DNA of 40,743 nucleotides from RGIG9608 sp045602425 (GTDB lineage: Bacteria > Bacteroidota > Bacteroidia > Bacteroidales > Paludibacteraceae). Numbering within the stretch: the first letter of the stretch is position 1; every line of letters starts with the position of its first letter. Both the position numbers and the translations under genes were made by a program. The stretch lies in the NCBI GenBank assembly GCA_045602425.1, contig JAZSBO010000010.1:1-40743 (forward strand), written 5' to 3'. Below, piece after piece: positions 8,399-17,386 of the stretch. The notes beneath the pieces are model-generated. The model was not told the origin of the DNA, searched no databases, and saw only the letters and a list, made by a program, of their open reading frames with translations.

Positions 8399-9518
8399 AA
8401 ATAGATTTTTTAATATAGTTTATCAACTTATTGTAACCTGTTGTTGCAGCATGAGTGTATGTGAAGTAATTGCCAATGGCTTCTGCTTTTTCATGATACA
8501 GATTGTTATCGGTCAAACATTTGTCAATGGCGGAAGATAATTCCTCTATTGTTTGGCAAAAAATACCAGTGTTGTGTGATTCCAAAACTTTGTTCGGGTT
8601 TACTGTAGAGATAATGGGAACGTTGTTCGACCAAGCCTGCAGAAAAGTATTCGGAAATCCTTCGTATTCCGACGTACACAAGAAAAGTCGGCAATGTTTG
8701 AAATATTCGTTGGTCTCACGAAAACTTTTTGCTCCTAAAAAATGCAGGTTGGGTAGTGAGTCGGCTTCCCGATTGCAGGTGTCGAACAGCGAATGTTCCA
8801 TATCTCCACCGATGATAGTGAACGTGAAATTGGGCATTTTTTTTGCCAAATCGAACACCCAAGTAGGGCGCTTGAGCGATTTGATATTTGCCACCCAAAG
8901 TACATCGGTATTTTTTATGTTGTAGATGTTATCGTTTTTAACAACTCCCCAAATGTTGGGAATAATGAGTGACTTCCTATTGAATAAGGATAAAAGTTGT
9001 GCTTCTTGAAACTCATTTTGGGCAACGATAAATTTTGTATTGCGAATACCTTTTAGAAAACAACTCCGGTTGATATTGTTGGCTAATGTTCCATTTCTCA
9101 AGGTAAGTTCTTTGTCGCTGGCTATGAAATGAACGGTTGTCGTTTTAAAGCATTTTGCAACAAACGAAATAAAAAACAGGTTTCTGTTGGTACCTCCTCG
9201 TGTAATTATGAGGTTGGGTTTGACTTTTATAAAAATGTATAGCGTAAAGAAAAGATAAAGTACTGCCGACCATAGGTGTGTAACAAAATCTTTATGAAAG
9301 ATAATCCTTTCGGTGTCGAAACTTGTTATGTTTTTGTCGGAATAAAAAGAGTGTACGTCCCACCCGTTTTTTATAAACGTATTAGCCCAAAAATACATTT
9401 GTACGGAGATTCCTCCAATACGATCGGATGCAGGATTGATGATGTCACTTATGGCGGTAGTCCATAAGATACAAGTATTTCTCTTTTCAGAAATAGATAC
9501 CTTTCGATGTCCCCTCAT
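8373..9518 (-). CDS. GT4-like glycosyltransferase with Gln in the E-x7-E motif
   Basis: A 381-residue protein of the GT4 type. The nucleotide-sugar half includes LWVANIKSLKRPTWVFDLA (207-225), IIGGD (235-239) and EGFPNTFLQ (286-294). The second glutamate of the usual E-x7-E is Gln294, a substitution found in some family members, so the protein may still be active. The N-terminal half has a stretch rich in Phe/Leu around 83-98 that may contact the membrane. The start overlaps the preceding acetyltransferase by 32 bases and the end overlaps the next glycosyltransferase by 26 bases, implying translational coupling. The long overlap leaves some doubt about the exact start; the first clear beta strand begins near residue 14. 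Confidence 0.8.
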   Translation of the reverse strand: MRGHRKVSISEKRNTCILWTTAISDIINPASDRIGGISVQMYFWANTFIKNGWDVHSFYSDKNITSFDTERIIFHKDFVTHLWSAVLYLFFTLYIFIKVKPNLIITRGGTNRNLFFISFVAKCFKTTTVHFIASDKELTLRNGTLANNINRSCFLKGIRNTKFIVAQNEFQEAQLLSLFNRKSLIIPNIWGVVKNDNIYNIKNTDVLWVANIKSLKRPTWVFDLAKKMPNFTFTIIGGDMEHSLFDTCNREADSLPNLHFLGAKSFRETNEYFKHCRLFLCTSEYEGFPNTFLQAWSNNVPIISTVNPNKVLESHNTGIFCQTIEELSSAIDKCLTDNNLYHEKAEAIGNYFTYTHAATTGYNKLINYIKKSIYVENIVIH

Positions 9519-10041
9519 AGTTGAAAAGTTTTTTTAGTGCACGATCTTTCTCTTCACCTTTTAAATGTCCTAAATGTAACGATTCTTTCTTTAGTTTTTC
9601 AAGGTATTCGTCTGCAGTTTTTATAACCTTGGCAGGTACTCCTACTGCTACAGAGTTGTCGGGTATGTCGTGGGTAACAATACTTCCTGCTCCAATTATT
9701 ACATTGTTGCCAATATGTACGCCGGGTAATATGATTGTTCTTATCCCTATATAAACATCATTACCAACGGTTATCGGTTTTGTTATTTCTAAGTCGGGAA
9801 CAAGATGTCTGTAGACTAAAGTGCCTCCATCATGTGTTACAAATTGTACTTTGTCCGTTATGTGAACGTTTTTCCCTAAAGTAATACACCAAGGTTCGCT
9901 GCCCCAGCCTATAGTCCCATATAGATGAACGCCTCCTTCCGCTGGCATATTTACTCCGACTTTTTTTGCAAAAGCCAATGGGCGTGTCCTATAATAGAAC
10001 ATAATTTTCAATTGTTTGATAAAACGTTTAATCTTTTTCAT
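9487..10041 (-). CDS. Left-handed beta-helix sugar O-acetyltransferase
   Basis: A 184-residue hexapeptide-repeat acetyltransferase of the maltose/galactoside acetyltransferase superfamily. VTHDGG (68-73) supplies the probable catalytic His70. Hexapeptide repeats follow (ITVGNDVYIGIRTIILPG and VHIGNNVIIGAGSIVTHD), then the VGVPAKVI end-cap and a charged C-terminal helix. It likely uses acetyl-CoA to acetylate a sugar of the polysaccharide or its precursor. It overlaps wzy by 14 bases at its start and the next glycosyltransferase by 32 bases at its end. All key residues are present, unlike the chimeric acetyltransferase further upstream in the operon. Confidence 0.85.
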   Translation of the reverse strand: MKKIKRFIKQLKIMFYYRTRPLAFAKKVGVNMPAEGGVHLYGTIGWGSEPWCITLGKNVHITDKVQFVTHDGGTLVYRHLVPDLEITKPITVGNDVYIGIRTIILPGVHIGNNVIIGAGSIVTHDIPDNSVAVGVPAKVIKTADEYLEKLKKESLHLGHLKGEEKDRALKKLFNYEGTSKGIYF

Positions 10042-11248
10042 GTTTCTGGATATTTATATTTTGGTTTATATAAAAACACCTTCCTAATACAATAGCAAGT
10101 AAAATAGATTGGGAATTAAAAGCGATGGCATTGAAAACCGATAATCCGCCTAACGCAAATAGCCAAAGCATAAGTATCAGCATTTCGGGATAGAAAGTTT
10201 TTTTCTGCTTTACAGAGTTCCAAAAAAGGTTGAAAAACATTGCAAACCAAATGAAGAAGAAAGGCACCGCCAAAAAACATCCGTAGTGCATTTCTGCCAT
10301 CAGCAACTGATTATCAATGCTTGTGTATTTATCGTTACCTGCCGAAAAGTTGTAGGAAACATTGATACCTCCACCGAAAAGCCAAGTAGTAAGCGGTATT
10401 TGAGAAAAAGCCTCTTTGTATTGAAACAAACGAGTGTCGCTTTGGCTTTTTTGCTCAAGGGTACTGAAAGCCTTTGTCCAATCGCTTAAAGAGAATACAA
10501 CGGCAACAATTACGATTATGAGGGTAATATATGCAACTATCTTGAAATTCTTATTGCGTTTTTCGTTGTTGAGTTGATAAAAAATAATCAGTATTAGTAG
10601 GACTGTTTGAATCATCCACGAACGATAAGTAAGCGAGAATGCTATCAGTCCGAATACAATGACGAGTGCTATAATGTAGATTTTTGTCCGTTTGTTGTAT
10701 TGCTTAATGAATGCACTGCAGAGTGCTAACCACCAAAACGAGGAAACGAGAAAATAGGTTACAGGAGTACCTCCCCCAACTCTCCCACCAAGCGGGACTA
10801 TCAATATGGAATAAAAAAACAATGTGAGAAACAGAAAAATACTCCCCATAATAGGAGATAGTTTTTTTAGAAAAAACCAGCATTCTTCGTCGCAACCTAT
10901 TGCCATGGTAAACAAGGTAAGATAAACTAACGAAGACGAAGATGAATAAAATGTTTCGATAATGCCTACATGAAATAAATCAAATCCCAACCAAAATACT
11001 ATAGCAATGAAACAGCAAGTCAGAGCAATGGGGTATTTCCTGAAAATTTTCAAGTTGTAGCTTGATGAAAATGACATCCATAATGCTATTAGAAGTGCCA
11101 TTAAATTTAATCCGACAGATATATAGTTGGTAAGTCCGTTGAGATAAAGTTCTCCGTTTTCAACACCTACTTTCATATGAAGGTACGAATACAAGCGTGA
11201 GAGTAGAATCAGAATAAAAACCAGTGTCAGTTTACGCTTTTTGTTCAT
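10028..11248 (-). CDS. wzy: Wzy-type polysaccharide repeat-unit polymerase
   Basis: A 406-residue integral membrane protein with about ten to twelve predicted hydrophobic segments and a larger non-membrane loop around residues 255-320. This topology, with no other recognisable domain, is typical of the O-antigen/capsule polymerases Wzy, which join lipid-linked repeat units on the periplasmic side. It lies directly after the wzx flippase (17-base overlap) and before an acetyltransferase (14-base overlap). The locus has no other candidate polymerase. Wzy proteins have little sequence conservation, so the call depends on topology and context; an O-antigen ligase-like role is the main alternative. 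No chain-length regulator (Wzz) is present in the window. Confidence 0.75.
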   Translation of the reverse strand: MNKKRKLTLVFILILLSRLYSYLHMKVGVENGELYLNGLTNYISVGLNLMALLIALWMSFSSSYNLKIFRKYPIALTCCFIAIVFWLGFDLFHVGIIETFYSSSSSLVYLTLFTMAIGCDEECWFFLKKLSPIMGSIFLFLTLFFYSILIVPLGGRVGGGTPVTYFLVSSFWWLALCSAFIKQYNKRTKIYIIALVIVFGLIAFSLTYRSWMIQTVLLILIIFYQLNNEKRNKNFKIVAYITLIIVIVAVVFSLSDWTKAFSTLEQKSQSDTRLFQYKEAFSQIPLTTWLFGGGINVSYNFSAGNDKYTSIDNQLLMAEMHYGCFLAVPFFFIWFAMFFNLFWNSVKQKKTFYPEMLILMLWLFALGGLSVFNAIAFNSQSILLAIVLGRCFYINQNINIQKHEKD

Positions 11249-12626
11249 ATTGCCGATAGATAAGATGCACTTTCCTTAAAATAAAAGGTATGATAATAGA
11301 GGCGTAACATATTGCTGATACCCATGGTATGATATTGGTGCCGAAAAATGATGCCAAAATTACTTTCAACAAAATACTTACGACTACAAATATGGCAAAA
11401 ATAAAAATTTGTGCTTTTACCATTCCAATCGAATTGAGAACCATGAAATAGGGAGCTACAAACGAGAGGAGTATTTGCATAATGCACATTCCTGTCAAAC
11501 AGAATATTGAGAAACTGAAATTTTCGCCTAACCATAGTTTGAACGCAAAAGGTGCAATTATGATGAGGATTAACGACATTGTTACTGCAAAGACCATGGA
11601 TAAGATTGCTACTTTTTTCGTATTGCGTTTTACCCAAACTATTTCGCCTCGGGCGATAGCCTCTCCGTTAGCCGACCAAAGCGGAGTGCTTATCATGCTT
11701 GCAATAAGACTTATTAGTGTCGCTATTTTTGCAAGAATGGAGTAAGGTGTTGCCTCCGACAAACTTCCGATATGAGCAACTATAAATGTATCGATGGACA
11801 AACCGATAGTGGTAACAATAGAAAGGAAAAAAAATAATAAACCCGTATTTAACAGATTTTTAGCGGTTTTTCGTTCTAAATAATGCCTCGAAAAAGTTAT
11901 TTGATGACTATTGGTGTGATAGTAGAAATACGAATTGAGTATAAACATGATAAGTGGCATTGAGGCGGTGGTGGCTATCAATGTAACTTTTCCTAAATCA
12001 GCCTTACTTATGATGTAGATGCATAATAAATTCAATATACTTGCAAAACATTGCCATAAATGGCTATTGTAACCCTCTTGATAAGCAAGCTGTATGCGTT
12101 GTATGAGTGAAAAGGGTATGGATATAAATTTAGGAATAACAATGCTCAAAATCACAACGCCCACAATGGCTTGAGTTGTGTTTGTTGTCGCATTCATTAG
12201 CGCCGACCAATTTATAAAAGGATAGAGCAAAAGCAACAAGGCTACTAAAATTGCAGCAATGCAGAACAATATAAAATAGGTGTTGTTAATAATTTTTTGT
12301 TGTAACGAGATGTCGTTTTTACCAAAAGCTTTACTTAAAAGTGTCTGTAATCCATTACCTAATCCTAAATCGGCAAATACGAAAATGGCAAAAAAAGATG
12401 TAATGGTGTTCCACAATCCATAAATTTCCACGCCTAAATAATCTAACGTGATACGAATGGTGATGAAAGGAATAATTGTTTGAAACACTTTTGAAACAGC
12501 TGCTGCAAGTGCCGTAAGTGCAATGCGTCGCATGCGCTCGTTGGAGCGACCTTCGGCTGTAGAGGTATCAAAAGGCTTGTGAAAGACCAGTTTTATGTTC
12601 GATATGATGTGCTTGGGAGTAATCAC
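11232..12626 (-). CDS. wzx: Wzx-type lipid-linked repeat-unit flippase (MOP superfamily)
   Basis: A 464-residue membrane protein with about twelve to fourteen hydrophobic segments over its length. The N-terminal region (ALAAAVSKVFQTIIPFITIR, then LGVEIYGLWNTI) matches the polysaccharide-transporter branch of the MATE/MOP superfamily: GLW and ADLGLGNGLQ are typical early-loop residues. It should translocate the undecaprenyl-PP-linked unit across the inner membrane before polymerisation by Wzy. The start overlaps the preceding glycosyltransferase stop by four bases (ATGA), and the 3' end overlaps wzy. About 36 hydrophilic residues precede the first membrane segment, so the true start might be internal, but the overlap favours the one given. 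Confidence 0.87.
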   Translation of the reverse strand: MITPKHIISNIKLVFHKPFDTSTAEGRSNERMRRIALTALAAAVSKVFQTIIPFITIRITLDYLGVEIYGLWNTITSFFAIFVFADLGLGNGLQTLLSKAFGKNDISLQQKIINNTYFILFCIAAILVALLLLLYPFINWSALMNATTNTTQAIVGVVILSIVIPKFISIPFSLIQRIQLAYQEGYNSHLWQCFASILNLLCIYIISKADLGKVTLIATTASMPLIMFILNSYFYYHTNSHQITFSRHYLERKTAKNLLNTGLLFFFLSIVTTIGLSIDTFIVAHIGSLSEATPYSILAKIATLISLIASMISTPLWSANGEAIARGEIVWVKRNTKKVAILSMVFAVTMSLILIIIAPFAFKLWLGENFSFSIFCLTGMCIMQILLSFVAPYFMVLNSIGMVKAQIFIFAIFVVVSILLKVILASFFGTNIIPWVSAICYASIIIPFILRKVHLIYRQYEQKA

Positions 12627-13786
12627 CGCAACAAAGTTTCTTTGTTTATGACATTTACTATTTTTTTCGTTTCAGTTAAATAATTGAAATGTTGCAGTGC
12701 TACACGAGCACCATTTTCTCCAATCTTTTTCGCCTCTGAAGGATTGTTTAAAACCCATAATATTTTTTCGGCTATTTCTTCATAATTTCCAGGTGTGGCA
12801 AGTAGTGCATCTTTTTGGTCGGTTAGGAATAACGAGATGTCGCCTGTTTTGGTTATCACTACAGGATTCTCTGTAAGCAGATATTCTCCGAGTTTAGTTG
12901 GAAATCCGTTTTGTGCTTGTAAGTTATTGGGACGAGCTAATACTAAAACTTCTGCATTTTTCAGTATTTGTGGCATTGCTTCGGAAGGTACTACTCCTGT
13001 CATTACAACTCTTTTTTCAAGTCCGAATTCTTTTATTAAACGTAGATTTTCATTTTCATCATCTACTTTTGGAGTTGCTCCTATGATGTAGAGTAGTATC
13101 TGTTTGTTCTTGTCGACCACAATAGAAAATGCCCTTATCAAATCATTTACGCCATCTTTTTGATTCGATATAGTTCCACAATAGGCAATATAGGGTGTTT
13201 GAGGACTCTCTTTTTTTAGCTCTCTAAAGCGTTCATCATCTACCATCATATTGATAATATGTAGGCGATTTTCATCAATCCCTTGCTCTATATACGATTG
13301 TTTCAGCGATTGTGTAATAACAAAAATTCCTTTTAGTTTTTGGCAAATACGATAAAAAAATGCTTGTTTCTCTTTTGTGTTAAATCCTTGCGACGAAACT
13401 AAAAGATGTTCTGTCCGCTCTAAATAAATATCTCCTTTGTGTATTGCAACCATATCAGGAAGAAATGCCACTGCACCTAAACTTAGAATTACATCACAAG
13501 GAGAAAGTTTTGATAAAAAACGCTTAAATTCCCATCTGCTCCAAAACTTATATGCTATATAAAGCTGCAATTTGTTGAAAAATCTACAGTTGGTTTTTCT
13601 CCCATACCACATGTATTCAAATGCTCCGTATTGCAAAAAATTCGATTCCTTGTCAAAGTTTCTTGAAGGCAAAATTACAATGTTTCGATGCTTTATTCCC
13701 AACTCTTTTAATCCTTTAGAAATGGCTAAAGCACGATTTGTATATGCTGAATTTTTTTGATATGAGAGAAAAATTAGATAAAGCAT
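12623..13786 (-). CDS. GT4-family glycosyltransferase
   Basis: A 387-residue GT-B protein. It starts with a beta strand and the acceptor-side SYQKNSAYTNRA segment, has YCGTISNQKDGVNDLIRAF (202-220) opening the C-terminal donor domain, and GFPTKLGEYLLT (294-305) at the nucleotide-sugar site, where Glu301 matches the second family glutamate. The motif Q-N-G-F-P replaces the more usual E-G-F, so the first Glu of E-x7-E is absent. It probably adds one of the internal sugars of the repeat unit. It lies five bases after the chimeric acetyltransferase and overlaps wzx by four bases. Specificity is unknown. Confidence 0.82.
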   Translation of the reverse strand: MLYLIFLSYQKNSAYTNRALAISKGLKELGIKHRNIVILPSRNFDKESNFLQYGAFEYMWYGRKTNCRFFNKLQLYIAYKFWSRWEFKRFLSKLSPCDVILSLGAVAFLPDMVAIHKGDIYLERTEHLLVSSQGFNTKEKQAFFYRICQKLKGIFVITQSLKQSYIEQGIDENRLHIINMMVDDERFRELKKESPQTPYIAYCGTISNQKDGVNDLIRAFSIVVDKNKQILLYIIGATPKVDDENENLRLIKEFGLEKRVVMTGVVPSEAMPQILKNAEVLVLARPNNLQAQNGFPTKLGEYLLTENPVVITKTGDISLFLTDQKDALLATPGNYEEIAEKILWVLNNPSEAKKIGENGARVALQHFNYLTETKKIVNVINKETLLR

Positions 13787-13791
13787 AATTA

Positions 13792-14202
13792 TTATTTCAT
13801 TGATAAGAATTCTTTCTTTATAAATAATTGAGCATCTGCATTGATAATTTTTCTCTTTTTATTCTTATCTCCTTTTGTTATTATTGTTGCAGGATTCCCT
13901 GCAACAATAGAATTATCAGGAATACTTTTTGTGACAACACTTCCTGCCCCAATTAAAACATTATTACCGATAGTCACACCAGGCATAATAAGTACATTGT
14001 TACCAATATATACGTTATCTTTAATGATGATCTTTCCAAAAGTGTCAAAATCAGGAATTTCTTTGTATATAGATACTTCGTGAATCCCTTGTGGTAACGC
14101 CCACGAACCACCTGTAAACATAGTGAATGAGTGCATCACAATCAATAATATAACTATTATTGGACGCATGATCATTACATCATTAAGACGTGCTTGGCTC
14201 AT
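13792..14202 (-). CDS. Chimeric acyltransferase: AT3-like N-terminus fused to beta-helix acetyltransferase C-terminus (probably inactive)
   Basis: A 136-residue ORF with two unrelated parts. Residues 1 to about 43 (RLNDVMIMRPIIVILLIVMH, then GGSWALPQGIHEV) resemble the first membrane helix and following loop of acyltransferase-3 (OafA-like) membrane proteins, normally over 300 residues. From about residue 44 the sequence becomes the last coils of a hexapeptide-repeat acetyltransferase: IPDFDTFGKIIIKDNVYIGN, VTIGNNVLIGAGSVVTK and AGNPATII. In intact relatives, as in the 9487-10041 gene, the catalytic THDGG stands just before this segment; here it is missing. The reading frame stays open across the join. 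The likely origin is a deletion that fused two adjacent acyltransferase genes. It may be a decaying remnant or a short protein with an altered role; I expect no acetyltransferase activity. Confidence 0.7.
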   Translation of the reverse strand: MSQARLNDVMIMRPIIVILLIVMHSFTMFTGGSWALPQGIHEVSIYKEIPDFDTFGKIIIKDNVYIGNNVLIMPGVTIGNNVLIGAGSVVTKSIPDNSIVAGNPATIITKGDKNKKRKIINADAQLFIKKEFLSMK

Positions 14203-14213
14203 ATTTTGAGATT

Positions 14214-15128
14214 TTATTGTCTTTTTTTAGGTAATTCAAGCCAACTTCCAATTTTATAATCCCATTCCTCCGGTTCAAAAGGTGTCATTCCCCCAAAATG
14301 AAAAAATGTCATCTCACCGAAATAAATGGTACCATTTATATTATACAAATCGACCCGAACATGAGGTATATCTCTTGATAAAGTTCGTGCAATTTCTATC
14401 ATTTCATCAAACTTCTCGGGTTTTGTTATTAAGTGGCTTGCATTGTCGTGTCCGTTTCTAATCGGTAAGTGATTGAAATCCATGTCAAAGAAATCAAATT
14501 TGACATCGTTGATGTTCCTATCAGTTGCAATGAAAAATAATTTAGGTTCCCCATTAAAACAGAAAAATTTATAATCTTTTAGTTCAGTGCCGCTTTCGTC
14601 CACCATATATTTTTCAATGAGGATTTTAGGTGGTACGTTTTTATAAGGCCATTCTCGAGAGAAATAGTAATAATTTTCGTGTAAAGATTTTTTTATCGTA
14701 GCTTTAGCTTTTTTTATGTCTAATTTGTTTTTATCAGTACATATTACAACCCCACAATTGTGTGTGCATTTTATTACAAACTGGTCTGGTAAAATAGAGA
14801 AATCAATGTCTTCCCATTTGTCATAAACACCTATAAAAGGAATAATATGTTCTTGACCAATTTTGTCTGCTACCCATTTTTTACTTTTAAGTTTGTCTAC
14901 AAGAATAGTATATAGGGGGGCGCGATTATAAACTTTTAACCATTGGAGTTTTTCATTAAAAGATTTGGGGCTTTTGAAATGAAGTATTTTCTTTACTCTA
15001 AGATAATAAATGATTCTTAAGTAAGTTTTATCTGAAAGAAAATGTGTCCAACGAGCTCCTCTAATGTGATTAAATAAAGATGCCCGAGGATGTTTAAAAG
15101 TATTAAAACATCGAAGGAAAAAATTCAT
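14214..15128 (-). CDS. TupA-like ATP-grasp protein
   Basis: A 304-residue protein of the TupA-like ATP-grasp family often annotated as a glycosyltransferase in capsule loci. Visible family features are the N-terminal SPKSFNEKLQWLK (53-65), then VIKCTHNCG (residues about 116-124), ILIEKYM before the central sheet, and the metal-binding-like VRVDLYNINGTIYFGEMTFF near residues 257-276. Named after TupA of teichuronopeptide synthesis, the family is thought to form amide or peptide bonds with ATP, for instance joining an amino acid to a hexuronic acid. That fits the three upstream UDP-uronate genes. The gene lies 11 bases after the dehydrogenase and 11 bases before the chimeric acetyltransferase. 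The substrate is inferred from context only. Confidence 0.78.
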   Translation of the reverse strand: MNFFLRCFNTFKHPRASLFNHIRGARWTHFLSDKTYLRIIYYLRVKKILHFKSPKSFNEKLQWLKVYNRAPLYTILVDKLKSKKWVADKIGQEHIIPFIGVYDKWEDIDFSILPDQFVIKCTHNCGVVICTDKNKLDIKKAKATIKKSLHENYYYFSREWPYKNVPPKILIEKYMVDESGTELKDYKFFCFNGEPKLFFIATDRNINDVKFDFFDMDFNHLPIRNGHDNASHLITKPEKFDEMIEIARTLSRDIPHVRVDLYNINGTIYFGEMTFFHFGGMTPFEPEEWDYKIGSWLELPKKRQ

Positions 15129-15139
15129 AATAAAATTAT

Positions 15140-16405
15140 TTATAACCTACCATCAACTAAATTTTTGTCTAACAATCCTTTTACATCAAAAATAACACTA
15201 TTTTCTTTGCCAAAGGCTTTAACATCGAGTTCTGTAAATTCTTTGTGCGATACTGCTAATATTATAGCATCGAATTTGTCTGTTGGGAACTCGTTGATTA
15301 TATCAATATTATATTCGTGTTTTGCTATAGCAGGACTTGCCCATGGGTCGTAAATCGTTAGATTCAAGTCGTATTCATTCAGTGCTTTTACGATGTCGGC
15401 AACTTTTGTGTTGCGGCAGTCAGGGCAATTCTCTTTGAATGTAAAACCTAAAATTAAAACGTTAGAACCTAAAACTTGAATTCCTTTCTTTAGCATCAGT
15501 TTTATCGTCTGGTCTGCAACATATGCACCCATACTGTCATTCATTCTTCTTCCTGCAAGAATTATTTCAGGATTGTAGCCGTATGTCATTGCACATTGTG
15601 CCAAATAATATGGGTCAACGCCAATGCAGTGTCCGCCAACGAGTCCTGGCTTGAATGGTAAGAAGTTCCATTTTGTAGAAGCAGCTTCTAGTACGTCGTT
15701 GGTATCAATGCCCATTTTTGTGAATATCTTTGAAAGCTCATTGACAAAAGCAATGTTAATGTCGCGTTGTGAATTTTCAATAACTTTGGCTGCTTCAGCA
15801 ACTTTCATTGTAGGAGCGAGATGCGTTCCTGCTGTGATAACAGAAGCATAAACATCGTTAACGATTTTACCAATTTCAGGAGTTGAACCAGAAGTAACTT
15901 TCTTAATCTTTTCAACAGTGTGAAGTTTGTCGCCTGGATTGATACGTTCAGGAGAATAACCTGCGAAGAAATCTACATTAAATTTTAAACCAGAAACTTT
16001 TTCGACTACAGGGATACATTCATCTTCTGTAACGCCAGGATAAACAGTTGATTCATAAACAACGATGTCACCTTTGTTTATCACCTTACCAACTGTTGTT
16101 GATGCACCGTATAATGGTGTTAAGTCTGGATTATTGTGTTGGTCAACAGGAGTTGGAACTGCTACAACATAAAAGTTACAATCGCGAATTTCTTCAATGT
16201 CTGCTGTGCATTTGAAGCCGTGATTATTGATGGCATCTTGCAATAATTCGTCCGAAACTTCCAACGTAGCATCGTGTCCTTCCATAAGAGCTTCGCAACG
16301 TCTTTCGTTCATGTCGAAGCCGATAGTTTTATATTTTGTAGAAAATAGTCTAGCAAGTGGAAGTCCTACATAACCAAGACCAATGACGCAAATTTTAATT
16401 TCCAT
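15140..16405 (-). CDS. UDP-N-acetyl-hexosamine 6-dehydrogenase (WbpA/TviB-like)
   Basis: A 421-residue nucleotide-sugar dehydrogenase. GLGYVGLPLA (9-18) is the N-terminal NAD site, PTPVDQHNNPDL (85-96) and SPERINPGD (151-159) are typical of the HexNAc group, and GGHCIGVDPYY (257-267) contains catalytic Cys260. The VDP after the Cys separates this group from UDP-glucose dehydrogenases, which have the FPKD form found in the next-but-one gene. The enzyme oxidises C6 of UDP-GlcNAc or UDP-GalNAc to the uronic acid in two NAD-dependent steps. Together with the neighbouring 4-epimerase it should yield UDP-GalNAcA, as TviB and TviC do for Vi antigen. Six bases separate it from the epimerase gene. Confidence 0.88.
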   Translation of the reverse strand: MEIKICVIGLGYVGLPLARLFSTKYKTIGFDMNERRCEALMEGHDATLEVSDELLQDAINNHGFKCTADIEEIRDCNFYVVAVPTPVDQHNNPDLTPLYGASTTVGKVINKGDIVVYESTVYPGVTEDECIPVVEKVSGLKFNVDFFAGYSPERINPGDKLHTVEKIKKVTSGSTPEIGKIVNDVYASVITAGTHLAPTMKVAEAAKVIENSQRDINIAFVNELSKIFTKMGIDTNDVLEAASTKWNFLPFKPGLVGGHCIGVDPYYLAQCAMTYGYNPEIILAGRRMNDSMGAYVADQTIKLMLKKGIQVLGSNVLILGFTFKENCPDCRNTKVADIVKALNEYDLNLTIYDPWASPAIAKHEYNIDIINEFPTDKFDAIILAVSHKEFTELDVKAFGKENSVIFDVKGLLDKNLVDGRL

Positions 16406-16411
16406 ATTTTT

Positions 16412-17386
16412 TTATTTTAGATTTTCCCAATACCATTTACATGCTTCTTTCAAACCTTCTTTCATAGAAAATTCAGGAGCATAGTTTAATAATTCTTTTG
16501 CTTTGTCGATACTTGCCAACGAATGCGGAATATCACCTGCACGATTAGGTCCGTGAGTTGGCTCTATTGTTTTTATTTCTTTGTCGTATTCAGACAAGTA
16601 TTCTTTAAGATATTCGACTAACATATTTAGTGTTGTGCGTTCGCCGAAAGCTGTGTTGTAAATCTGATTTACAGCATCTTTGTTTTCGGTAAACAATGCA
16701 AGTTTGTTCATTTGTATTACGTTGTCGATATAAGTAAAATCGCGAGAATATTCGCCATCGCCATTGATGTTGGGCGACTCGTGATTCATAAACTTCTTAA
16801 CAAATAATGGAATTACAGCTGCGTAAGCTCCATTTGGATCTTGTCGGCGACCAAAAACGTTGAAGTAACGAAGTCCGATGTATTCCATCCCGTATGTTTT
16901 TGCAAAAACATCGGCATAAAGTTCGTTGACGTATTTTGTAATGGCATAAGGAGAAAGCGGTTTGCCAATTACATCTTCAACTTTAGGTAATGATTTGCTG
17001 TCGCCATAAGTAGAACTGCTTGCTGCAAAAACAAAACGTTTAACCCCTGCGTCGCGCGAAGCAACGAGCATATTCAAAAATCCACTAACATTTACATCGT
17101 TACTTGTGATAGGGTCTTTGATCGAACGAGGAACAGAACCAAGAGCAGCTTCGTGCAACACATATTCAATTCCCGATACCGCAAGTTTGCAATCGTCCAT
17201 CGATCGAATATCTCCTTTGATAAACAAGAAATGATTAGGGTATTTTTTCAATAAAGGTTCTATGTTTTCGATATGACCGGTAGAGAGATTATCTAAACAA
17301 ACAACATTGTGTCCGTCTGCCAATAAACTTTCACAAAGATTAGATCCTATAAATCCTGCACCACCTGTAACTAAAATTTTACTCAT
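16412..17386 (-). CDS. UDP-GlcNAc/UDP-GlcNAcA 4-epimerase (WbpP/TviC-like SDR)
   Basis: A 324-residue extended short-chain dehydrogenase. TGGAGFIG (7-14) binds NAD; SSS (123-125) and YAITK (147-151) make the catalytic triad; LHEAALGSVPRSIKDP (77-92) is a hallmark of the WbpP/TviC subgroup that accepts N-acetylated sugars. It interconverts the gluco and galacto forms of UDP-HexNAc or its uronate. Its position directly between ugd (adjacent, no gap) and the WbpA/TviB-like dehydrogenase points to UDP-GalNAcA synthesis for this polysaccharide. Length and motifs are complete. Action on UDP-GlcA, supplied by the adjacent ugd, is a less likely alternative. Confidence 0.87.
   Translation of the reverse strand: MSKILVTGGAGFIGSNLCESLLADGHNVVCLDNLSTGHIENIEPLLKKYPNHFLFIKGDIRSMDDCKLAVSGIEYVLHEAALGSVPRSIKDPITSNDVNVSGFLNMLVASRDAGVKRFVFAASSSTYGDSKSLPKVEDVIGKPLSPYAITKYVNELYADVFAKTYGMEYIGLRYFNVFGRRQDPNGAYAAVIPLFVKKFMNHESPNINGDGEYSRDFTYIDNVIQMNKLALFTENKDAVNQIYNTAFGERTTLNMLVEYLKEYLSEYDKEIKTIEPTHGPNRAGDIPHSLASIDKAKELLNYAPEFSMKEGLKEACKWYWENLK

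Noticed and set aside
8503..8925. Plus-strand open frame of 140 codons
   Set aside because: It is antisense to a glycosyltransferase with clear motifs.
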